This document shows positions 28,478-34,790 of a stretch of 64,000 bases of DNA, in pieces. A program made the position numbers and the translations under genes. The notes below the pieces were generated by a model. The model did not search any database and was not told the origin of the DNA. It worked only from the letters and a program-made list of their open reading frames with translations. Source of the stretch: CAWAYR01 sp050250955 (GTDB lineage Bacteria > Acidobacteriota > Vicinamibacteria > Vicinamibacterales > UBA2999); contig JBFWNR010000001.1 in NCBI GenBank assembly GCA_050250955.1, positions 62,001 to 126,000 of the forward strand, written 5' to 3'. How positions within the stretch are numbered: position 1 is the stretch's first letter; every line of letters starts with the position of its first letter.

Positions 28478-29020
28478 TCAGCGCTTGCGTTGCGAGATCC
28501 GCTCCAGGAAGAACGCCTTCAGGGCCTCGCTGGTCAGGCCGAGATCGGTGGCCTCCGCCAGCGCCTTGTCCGTGTCCCAGCCATCGACGACCGCGCGCTT
28601 CATGAGCCACATACCTGCGGCCCTGCCCCCGCCCGCTCAATGGATGAAGGCGGGCTCGACCCCTGGCGAGGTGATGGCGGCCAGGAACGCGTCCACGGCG
28701 GCCGGGTCGGGATTGGCGCTGCTGAACGGCACGTGGATGTAGCGGATGCCGGCCGCTGTGGCGGCCGCGGTATGGCCCTCGATGTCGGCGCCCGGCTCGG
28801 TCGCCAGGCGCAGGTTGATGATGGCGCCGTAGCCCAGTGCCTTGATGCCGGCCACGGCCGCCGGCGTGATCGCGCCGGCGCAGGCCACCGTCGAGTCGAG
28901 GCGCGACAGGTTGCGGATGCCGGGCAGTTGCTCCTTGTTCACCGTCTGCGCCGTCACGGTGCCGCTCATCAGCCCGCAGAGCGCCGCCGTCGCCAGGCAC
29001 CACAGCCTCGTCGTTCGCAT
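28478..29020 (-). CDS. Candidate selenoprotein: secreted tyrosine-phosphatase/sulfurtransferase-like protein with in-frame TGA
   Basis: Translated through one in-frame TGA (28637-28639) this gives 180 residues. A signal peptide ends near residue 25 (TAQ). The body matches the DSP-like/DUF442 (TIGR01244-type) family: ALGYGAIINLR and IRYIHVPF, then FIH directly before the TGA and AGGGRAAGMWLMKRAVVDGWD after it. Family members have HC-x4-R here, so the TGA (residue 128) occupies the catalytic cysteine. After it the frame stays open for 52 family-like codons to a normal TGA stop at 28478. A SECIS-like hairpin follows the TGA. Alternatives are a recent nonsense mutation (TGC to TGA) or a sequencing error. 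The sel genes are not in this window. GGAGG precedes the ATG at 29020. Confidence 0.72.
28604..28623 (-). promoter_or_regulatory. SECIS-like hairpin downstream of the TGA
   Basis: On the minus strand GGGCCGCA and TGTGGCTC pair over 8 bp (two G-U pairs) around the tetraloop GGTA. The loop begins 21 nt after the TGA; in the E. coli fdhF SECIS the GGUC loop begins 18 nt after UGA on a similar GCA/UGC-closed stem. The bulged U of the fdhF element is missing. Functional status is inferred. Confidence 0.5.
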
Positions 29021-29120
29021 GCGTGACCTCCGGAGGCGGCAAGCCTAGCACGGTCCCGGTCCCGCCCCTGCCGACGGGAAATGGGAGTAGGCTGAGGCCG
29101 CGGGACGGGAGGGACGGCAG

Positions 29121-29699
29121 ATGAGGCAATCCGCGCTGTGCGTGGCCGTGTTCGGGGTGTGGGTGACGGGCATCGCGTTCGCTCAGGGGGACGTGGTCGC
29201 ACTCTTCGACGGCCGGTCGCTCGGCGCCTGGGAGAGGGTCGGCGACGCCAACTGGTCGATCGTCGAGGGTGCGGTCCAGGCCACCGAGGGCCAGGGCGGG
29301 CACCTGGTGTCGAAGGAGTCGTTCGGCGACTTCGAGCTGACCGCCGAGTTCTTCGTGGAGACGCCGAAGACCAACAGCGGCATCTTCATCCGCTGCCAGG
29401 ACCCGCAGACGATCAACGCCAAGACCTGCTACGAGATCAACATCTGGGACGGCCGTCCCGAGCAGGACTTCGCCACCGGCGGCATCGTGAACGTCGCCAA
29501 GGTCGTCGCGCCGGTGAAGACCGCGGGCCAATGGAGCACCATCGTGATCACCGCCCGCGGCGCCCGGATGACCGTCACGGTGAACGGCACCAGGACCGCC
29601 GGAGGCGACCATACCCAGTTCGCCAACGGACGGCTCACGCTGCAGTTCGGTGGCCCCGGCGCCGTCAAGTTCCGGAAGGTCCAGGTCCGGCGGCTGTAG
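29121..29699 (+). CDS. DUF1080 (3-keto-disaccharide hydrolase-like) secreted protein
   Basis: A 192-residue concanavalin-like jelly-roll protein with a signal peptide ending FAQ near residue 22. Family blocks are VVALFDGRSLGAWERV, the tryptophan of ANWSIVEGAV, GDFELTAEFFVE, NSGIFIRC and TCYEINIWDGRP. DUF1080 members act on oligosaccharides or 3-keto sugars in the periplasm. Single-domain and close to the usual 190-220 length. No operon partner is evident; it converges on the FAH-family gene. Confidence 0.88.
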   Translation: MRQSALCVAVFGVWVTGIAFAQGDVVALFDGRSLGAWERVGDANWSIVEGAVQATEGQGGHLVSKESFGDFELTAEFFVETPKTNSGIFIRCQDPQTINAKTCYEINIWDGRPEQDFATGGIVNVAKVVAPVKTAGQWSTIVITARGARMTVTVNGTRTAGGDHTQFANGRLTLQFGGPGAVKFRKVQVRRL

Positions 29700-29710
29700 G
29701 GCGCGGGCTC

Positions 29711-30721
29711 TCAGGTGAGGCTGAACGCCAGCTCACCGAGCTTCTCCACGCTGCACGCCACCCGGTCGCCGGCCTTCAGCCACACCTGTTCGGCCTTCGG
29801 CATGCCGAAGATGACGCCGTGCGGGGTGCCGGTGAACATGATGTCGCCGGGCTTGATGGTCATCATCCGCGACGCGAAGCTGATCATCTGACGGCAGTTG
29901 AAGATCATGTCGCTGGTGGTCCAGTCCTGCCGCTGCTGGCCGTTGACCCGGCATTCGAGCTTGAGGCTGTTCGGGTCGCCGACCAGGTCGGCCGTCACCA
30001 GGTGGGGACCGAGGGGCGCGAAGCCGTCGAAGGTCTTGCCGATCATGAACTGGCTGGTCAGGTACTGCATGTCACGGGCCGAGAAGTCGTTGCCGGTGCA
30101 GTAGCCGGCCACGTAGTCGAGGGCATCGGCTTCCGACACGTTGCGGCACTCGCGGCCGAAGACGATCACCAGCTCGACTTCGTAGTCGAAGTGCTTCGCC
30201 GCAGCGGGCAGGGCGATGGTGCCACCGTGATGGTTCAGCGTGTTGTTGTACTTGTTGAAGAGGACCGGGTTGGTGGGAATCGGCGTGCCGGTCTCGGCGG
30301 CGTGGCGCCGGTAGTTGAACCCCATCATGATGATCTTCTCGGGGCGCGTCACCAGCGGGGCATGCTGGACGGCGCTCTCGTCCAGGTAGAGGCTGGCCGG
30401 TCCCTCCGCCGCCGCGGCCACGACCCGGGCCAGCAGCCCGCCCTTGCCGTGCTGCAGCAGGTCGTCGGTGTCCACCGGCGCCGGCAGCTTGTACAGGGCC
30501 GCCGCGGCGGCGACGTCGAGGATGCCGCGGGCGTGCTTCACGCCGAGCCGCGGGCCCGCGGCCGTCCGCAGGTTCAGCAGCGTCATGTTGCGCGGCATCT
30601 CGAAGGCGGCGGCCTGGCCCGTGGTGGCTGCAGCCGCGGCCGCGGCCGGGGCGAACGTCGCGGCCGTGGACGCCAGGCCGGCGACAGAACTCTTCAGGAA
30701 CCTGCGGCGATCTGAACGCAT
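29711..30721 (-). CDS. Fumarylacetoacetate hydrolase family protein with Tat signal
   Basis: A 336-residue exported hydrolase. The N-terminus RSDRRRFLKSSVAG is a twin-arginine signal. The FAH catalytic domain (about 110-330) shows KIIMMGFNYRRHAAETG, the metal-ligand series DYEVELVIVFGRECRNV (E-x-E) and GYCTGNDFSARDMQ, and GDIMFTGTPHGV near the end. FAH proteins cleave C-C bonds or decarboxylate aromatic-degradation products; most are cytoplasmic, so Tat export is unusual. TAAGAT lies 6 nt before the ATG. Confidence 0.9.
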   Translation of the reverse strand: MRSDRRRFLKSSVAGLASTAATFAPAAAAAAATTGQAAAFEMPRNMTLLNLRTAAGPRLGVKHARGILDVAAAAALYKLPAPVDTDDLLQHGKGGLLARVVAAAAEGPASLYLDESAVQHAPLVTRPEKIIMMGFNYRRHAAETGTPIPTNPVLFNKYNNTLNHHGGTIALPAAAKHFDYEVELVIVFGRECRNVSEADALDYVAGYCTGNDFSARDMQYLTSQFMIGKTFDGFAPLGPHLVTADLVGDPNSLKLECRVNGQQRQDWTTSDMIFNCRQMISFASRMMTIKPGDIMFTGTPHGVIFGMPKAEQVWLKAGDRVACSVEKLGELAFSLT

Positions 30722-30727
30722 GGCGCC

Positions 30728-30733
30728 ATCTTA
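30728..30733 (-). promoter_or_regulatory. -10 box TAAGAT of the FAH-family gene (leaderless)
   Basis: TAAGAT on the minus strand ends 6 nt before the ATG at 30721; no Shine-Dalgarno sequence. Confidence 0.55.
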
Positions 30734-30783
30734 GCGCCGCCCGCGACGCGGCCATGGTCGCCCGGCGAGTCGTGCTACGATAC

Positions 30784-30799
30784 ACAACCAAATGGTTGT
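30784..30799. promoter_or_regulatory. ArsR-type operator overlapping the start codon
   Basis: A perfect palindrome ACAACCA-AA-TGGTTGT contains the ATG (30792) of the ArsR-family gene. A TACGAT (30777-30782) just upstream would be its -10. Binding here would block both transcription start and initiation, so autoregulation is likely. Confidence 0.7.
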
Positions 30800-31241
30800 A
30801 GATCGCCACGGTGCCGCGGCGGGGCTGGACCAGGTCTTCGGCGCCCTCGCCGATGCCACTCGCCGGGACATCCTGGCCCGGGTCATGACCGCCGAGGCCT
30901 CGGTGAGCGAGCTGGCCAGCCGCTACGACATGTCGTTCGCCGCCGTCCAGAAGCACGTGGCCGTGCTCGAACGGGCGCGGCTCGTCACCAAGCGCAAGGA
31001 CGGCCGCACGCAGCGCGTCGCCGGGCACCCCGACGCGGTGCGCCGGGCCACGCGCCTGCTGGCGGAATACGAGCAGCACTGGCAGGCCCGCGTGGCGCGC
31101 CTGGACGAGCTGCTGACCGCGTCAGCCCAGGGAGGTTCGCATGCCGATCGTCGAGATTCGCAAGGACACCAGCGCCTTGACCATGACCGTCACCGCCCAG
31201 TTCGCCGCACCGGTCGAACGGGTGTGGGCCGCCTACGCTGA
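30792..31241 (+). CDS. ArsR-family transcriptional regulator
   Basis: Winged-helix repressor of 149 residues. The DNA-binding region (about 12-85) has FGALADATRRDILARVM, VSELASRYDMSFAAVQKHVAVLERARLVTKRKDGR, typical of the ArsR branch that is paired with SRPBCC proteins. No metal-binding cysteines are present. Members usually end at about 110 residues; here the frame continues 33 codons into the downstream gene, giving a 101-nt overlap and a basic, non-conserved tail. Autoregulation through the palindrome at 30784-30799 is inferred. Confidence 0.85.
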   Translation: MVVDRHGAAAGLDQVFGALADATRRDILARVMTAEASVSELASRYDMSFAAVQKHVAVLERARLVTKRKDGRTQRVAGHPDAVRRATRLLAEYEQHWQARVARLDELLTASAQGGSHADRRDSQGHQRLDHDRHRPVRRTGRTGVGRLR

Positions 31242-31626
31242 TCCGCGTCAGCTGGAACGATTCTGGGGGCCGCCGGAATGGCCGGCCACCTTCACCCGGC
31301 ACGACTTCGCGGTCGGCGGCCGGTCCGAGTACGCCATGCAGGGACCCGAGGGGCAGTCATCGCGCGGGTTCTGGGAGTTCCTGCACGTCGACCCGCCCCG
31401 ATCGTTCGAGGTCACGGACGGCTTCCTCGGCCCCGACGGCCGGCAGGCCCCGGGGATGCCCACCATGCAGATGCGGTTCACGTTCGAGCCGCACGACGGC
31501 GGCACCCGGATGGTCACGGTCACGACGTTCCCGTCGCTCGAGGCCCTCGAGCAGCTGCTCGAGATGGGCATGGAAGAAGGCATGAAGGCGGCGATGGGCC
31601 AGATCGACGCCGTGCTGGCGGCCTGA
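31141..31626 (+). CDS. SRPBCC/AHSA1-domain protein
   Basis: A 161-residue START-like ligand-binding protein (Aha1 C-terminal-like). The characteristic blocks are APVERVWAAYADPRQLERFWGPPEWPATF, FAVGGRSEYAMQGPEG, GFWEFLHVDPPRSFEVTDGF and a final helix LEQLLEMGMEEGMKAAMGQIDAVLA. GGGAGG precedes the ATG. It overlaps the ArsR gene, the standard pairing in which the SRPBCC protein is the target of the regulator. The ligand is unknown. Confidence 0.9.
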   Translation: MPIVEIRKDTSALTMTVTAQFAAPVERVWAAYADPRQLERFWGPPEWPATFTRHDFAVGGRSEYAMQGPEGQSSRGFWEFLHVDPPRSFEVTDGFLGPDGRQAPGMPTMQMRFTFEPHDGGTRMVTVTTFPSLEALEQLLEMGMEEGMKAAMGQIDAVLAA

Positions 31627-31660
31627 CGCCGCCCGCGACACGTCCCCGCCCGGCACCGCT

Positions 31661-31712
31661 CCTCCCGGAGGCCGAGGATGCCGGATGGAAATCTTGCGAG
31701 GCCGGAGGGAGG
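31661..31712 (+). repeat. Dispersed ~52-bp repeat, copy B
   Basis: Same core as 28255-28310 (CTCCCGGAGGCCGAG, GGATGGAAATCTTGCGAG, GCCGGAGGGAGG). With copy C it forms a tandem pair of 94-bp period in the 212-nt gap between the convergent SRPBCC and PQQ-dehydrogenase genes. Confidence 0.75.
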
Positions 31713-31754
31713 GGCGGTGTCGGGGGAGCGTCGCGGGCCGCGCCCGGCGCTGCC

Positions 31755-31806
31755 GCTCCCGGAGGCCGAGATGCTTGGATGGAAGTCTTGCGAGGCCGGA
31801 GGGAGG
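31755..31806 (+). repeat. Dispersed ~52-bp repeat, copy C
   Basis: Third copy, 94 bp after copy B, with conserved flanks as well (GCCCGGCGCT before, GGGGCGGTGTCGGG after). No open frame in this gap looks like a gene. Confidence 0.75.
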
Positions 31807-31838
31807 GGCGGTGTCGGGCGCGGCCGCTGCCCACTCGG

Positions 31839-33080
31839 TCAGTGATCCTGGACCGGCTCGATTCGCAGCAGCATGCCGTCGCTGTCCTGGTTGCCGCGCG
31901 AGCGGCCCTCGGTCAGCACGTAGAGCAGCTCGTCCGGCCCCTGCCGGATGTCGCGGAAGCGCACGTCCAGCTCGCGCAGCATCGAATCGACCTGCCGGGC
32001 CATGCCGAGATTGAACTTCAGCCACACGATGCGCTTCGTGCCGGCGCCGGCCACGACGAGGCTGCCGGCCAGCTCCGGGAACTTCGTCCCGGTGTAGAAG
32101 AGCATGTTCGAGGGGTTGATCTGCGGGTTCCAGTGGAAGAACGGCATGTCCATCCCCTTGCGGAACCACGGCTGTTCGGACACGTGCGTGCCGGTGTAGT
32201 TGCGGCCGAGCGACACGACCGGCCAGCCGTAGTTGTGGCCGGGGATGATCAGGTTGAGCTCGTCGCCGCCGGCGGCACCGAACTCGGAGGCCCAGAACTC
32301 CCCGGTCTGCGGGTGGAAGGCCAGGCCATACGGGTTGCGGTGGCCGTAGCTGTAGATCTCCCCCTTGGCCTTCGGATTCTTGACGAACGGGTTGTCGGGC
32401 GGGATCGAGCCGTCGTCGCGCAGGCGCAGGATCTTGCCGGTGTGGTGGGCCAGGCTCTGCGCTTCCTTGCGCGCCGGCGAATTGTCGTCGCGCGTGTTGC
32501 CGTCGCGGTCGCCGACGGCGACGTAGAGCAGGCCATCGGGTCCGAAGATCATGCGGCCCCCATACGTGCCCAGCGGGCTGCCCCAGGCCTCGGCCACCAG
32601 GATGTCCTTCACGTCGGTCAAGCGACCCGGCTCGTAGCGCGCCCGCGCCACCGCGAGCGTCGTCGTCTTGTCGTCCTTCGCCTTCGAGTACGACACGTAG
32701 AGAGAGCGATTGGTCGCGAAGTCGGGATGCAGGACGAGGTCGTGGATCCCGCCGAGCGACAGGTTGTGGACGGCCGGCACGCCGGCCACCGGCGTCGGGT
32801 CGAGGACGCCGTCGGTGACCACCCGCAGGCGGCCCGGCCGCTCGACCAGGAGGATCGTCTTGCCGTCGGGCAGGAACACCATGCCGGTCGGATGCGACAG
32901 GCCGTGCGCCACCGGCACCACCCGCACCGCCATGCCGTTCTCGCTCCTGGCGACCACGGGCCGCTCTACCGGGATGCCGGTGAGCGGCACTGGCGGGGAG
33001 ATCACCGGCTGGGCCGTGGCGGCCATCGGGATGGATGCGCCAAGTGCCACTGCCACCGCTACGCCGTGCATTCGAGTCAT
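31839..33080 (-). CDS. PQQ-dependent aldose/sorbosone dehydrogenase family protein
   Basis: Periplasmic six-bladed beta-propeller quinoprotein, 413 residues with a signal peptide ending near ATAQ. Soluble glucose dehydrogenase/YliI blocks are clear: HGLSHPTGMVFLPDGKTILLVERPGRLRVV, GGIHDLVLHPDFATNRSLYVSYS, GRMIFGPDGLLYVAVGDRD, IYSYGHRNPYGLAFHPQTGEFWASEFGAAGGDELNLI and a final DIRQGPDELLYVLTEG. It should oxidise aldose sugars and pass electrons to the respiratory chain. ATG at 33080 gives the best signal peptide. Confidence 0.93.
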   Translation of the reverse strand: MTRMHGVAVAVALGASIPMAATAQPVISPPVPLTGIPVERPVVARSENGMAVRVVPVAHGLSHPTGMVFLPDGKTILLVERPGRLRVVTDGVLDPTPVAGVPAVHNLSLGGIHDLVLHPDFATNRSLYVSYSKAKDDKTTTLAVARARYEPGRLTDVKDILVAEAWGSPLGTYGGRMIFGPDGLLYVAVGDRDGNTRDDNSPARKEAQSLAHHTGKILRLRDDGSIPPDNPFVKNPKAKGEIYSYGHRNPYGLAFHPQTGEFWASEFGAAGGDELNLIIPGHNYGWPVVSLGRNYTGTHVSEQPWFRKGMDMPFFHWNPQINPSNMLFYTGTKFPELAGSLVVAGAGTKRIVWLKFNLGMARQVDSMLRELDVRFRDIRQGPDELLYVLTEGRSRGNQDSDGMLLRIEPVQDH

Positions 33081-33157
33081 GGTTGCTCCGCTGCTACTGT
33101 GGCACATTGGGCGAAGACGTTCATTTCGCAAGTTGTCTCAGCCTCTGGTTTGGGCCC

Positions 33158-33766
33158 GTGCATTCCCCAGTGTTCCTCGTCGCCGCCGTCGCCGCCGCCG
33201 CCGCGGCCTGGGCGCAAGCGCCGTCCCGCCCCCTCGACATCCATTTCACGCCGACGCGCCAGGTCGTGGCCGAGGCGATGCTCGACCTGGCCGGCACGGG
33301 GGCCGACGATGTCGTCTACGACCTCGGCTCGGGGGATGGCCGCCTGGTGATCCTGGCGGCGCAGCGCCACGGCGCCCGCGGCGTCGGCTACGAACTGCAG
33401 GCCCCGCTCGTCGCGCTGTCGCGGCAGTCGGCGGCCGACGCCGGCGTCGCCGACCGGGTGCGGTTCGTCGCCGGGGATCTGCGGACGGCCGACCTGGCGC
33501 CGGCCACCGTGGTCCTGCTCTACCTGTCCACCAGCCTGACCCGCGAACTCACCCCGAAGCTCCTCTCCGAACTGCGCCCGGGCGCGCGCATCGTGTCACA
33601 TCGGTTTCTGCTGGCCGACCGCCCGCCCGATCGATCGGCGACGGTCGAGGGCGCACCGCTGCACCTGTGGATCGTGCCACCGCGTGAGGCGGCTACTGCG
33701 GCGGCAGCGACCGCGCGAAGGCACGCACCTCGCGCAGGACGTCGGCCTCGTGGGTCAGGAACATGA
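33158..33766 (+). CDS. Secreted class I SAM-dependent methyltransferase
   Basis: A 202-residue Rossmann-fold methyltransferase: motif I DVVYDLGSGDGRLVI, acidic motif II GVGYELQ, then VRFVAGDLRTADLAPATVVLLYLSTSL. A hydrophobic N-terminus ending AAAWAQAP looks like a signal peptide, which is odd for a SAM enzyme but seen in this lineage. The GTG start at 33158 is the only codon that yields it; no ribosome-binding site is evident. The last 74 nt overlap the convergent hydrolase gene. Target unknown. Confidence 0.75.
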   Translation: MHSPVFLVAAVAAAAAAWAQAPSRPLDIHFTPTRQVVAEAMLDLAGTGADDVVYDLGSGDGRLVILAAQRHGARGVGYELQAPLVALSRQSAADAGVADRVRFVAGDLRTADLAPATVVLLYLSTSLTRELTPKLLSELRPGARIVSHRFLLADRPPDRSATVEGAPLHLWIVPPREAATAAAATARRHAPRAGRRPRGSGT

Positions 33767-34736
33767 ACACGTTGGCGCCCGGCAGCTCGACGATGCGCGC
33801 CAGGGGCACGCCGTCCCGCAGCTGGCGCTGCCACAGCGTGTAGAGCGCCCGCGTGGCGTCGTACAGCTGCCGCAGTGCTGCCCGTTCCTGGTCGGTCCGG
33901 ATGACGTACTTCGCGGCCTCGTCGGCGAACGGCCGCTGGGCCTGGTAGAGCGCCAGCACCGGGGCGCGAATCCCGGCGTAGTCCGGCGTGATCCTGGCGT
34001 CGACGGTGATCGCCCGGCGAATCGCCGCTGGCAGCCGCGACTCGCCCATCGAGCCATCGGGGTTGACGACGTAGAGCTGGCGCAACTCCGCTTCCGGGAA
34101 CGCGAAGCCGCGCCCGCGGTGCATGGCCTGGCGATAAGCCGCAAAGGAGCTGGTGTCGAGGTCGTCGAGCGGCGCCGCCTGGCGCGGCAGCGTCGCGAGG
34201 TCCGGCATCGGCGGCTCGTACGCGCTGGCCGTCGTCGTCGGGTCGCTGGCGCCATCGAGATAGACGAGGCCGCTCACTCGCTCGGCGTGCTGCGACGCGA
34301 ACAGCGTCTGCACCTGGCCGGCGCACGACGTGCCGAGCAGCACGACCTTCGCCAGGCCGAGGCGGTCGAGCGCACCGAGCAGGTCGTCCGACGAGCGCTG
34401 CACCGAGTAGCCGTCGGCCGGCTGATCCGACCCGCCGATGCCCCGCCGGGTGATGCCGACGACGTGGAACTGGTCGGTCAGCTTCGGCGCGATGTCGTCG
34501 TAGGCGTGCGCGCTCAGATAGCAGCCCAGCAGCACGAGCGGCGGGCCCGAGCCGCCCCAGTCGAGGACCTCGAGGCGCACCGAGCCGTCCACGGTGACCC
34601 TCCGCACCTGGTGTGGTGAGGGGTCGCGCCACGCCAGACCTGAGGGTCCTCCCTGATCGGCGCCCGGGAGGGGCGCCAGACACAGCGCCAGCGCAGACAG
34701 CCGCGCCACCGACGACGTGATGCGCGGTCCGGCCAT
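33693..34736 (-). CDS. Alpha/beta hydrolase (secreted)
   Basis: A 347-residue hydrolase with a signal-peptide-like N-terminus. Core features are DWGGSGPPLVLLGCYLSAHAYDDIAPKL (oxyanion region), GITRRGIGGSD and the nucleophile elbow LLGTSCAGQ, where alanine replaces the usual last glycine of GxSxG. The C-terminal LTHEADVLREVRAFA supplies a plausible catalytic histidine. A TACACT box 6 nt before the ATG supports the start. Esterase or lactonase activity is possible; the substrate is unknown. Confidence 0.85.
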   Translation of the reverse strand: MAGPRITSSVARLSALALCLAPLPGADQGGPSGLAWRDPSPHQVRRVTVDGSVRLEVLDWGGSGPPLVLLGCYLSAHAYDDIAPKLTDQFHVVGITRRGIGGSDQPADGYSVQRSSDDLLGALDRLGLAKVVLLGTSCAGQVQTLFASQHAERVSGLVYLDGASDPTTTASAYEPPMPDLATLPRQAAPLDDLDTSSFAAYRQAMHRGRGFAFPEAELRQLYVVNPDGSMGESRLPAAIRRAITVDARITPDYAGIRAPVLALYQAQRPFADEAAKYVIRTDQERAALRQLYDATRALYTLWQRQLRDGVPLARIVELPGANVFMFLTHEADVLREVRAFARSLPPQ

Positions 34737-34742
34737 GGCGTG

Positions 34743-34748
34743 AGTGTA
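34743..34748 (-). promoter_or_regulatory. -10 box TACACT of the hydrolase gene (leaderless)
   Basis: TACACT on the minus strand ends 6 nt before the ATG at 34736. Confidence 0.55.
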
Positions 34749-34778
34749 GCGCCTGCCGCTGGACACGCCAATCGACGG

Positions 34779-34784
34779 CATACT
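34779..34784 (+). promoter_or_regulatory. -10 box CATACT of the amidase gene (leaderless)
   Basis: CATACT is 6 nt before the ATG at 34791, forming a divergent leaderless pair with the hydrolase promoter about 30 nt away. Confidence 0.45.
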
Positions 34785-34790
34785 GTCGCG

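Noticed and set aside
28637..29020. Annotating the phosphatase-like gene as a simple 127-residue protein or a pseudogene
   Set aside because: The stop falls exactly on the catalytic Cys codon and the downstream codons stay in frame and family-like; a recoded gene explains this better, though a fresh nonsense mutation is not excluded.
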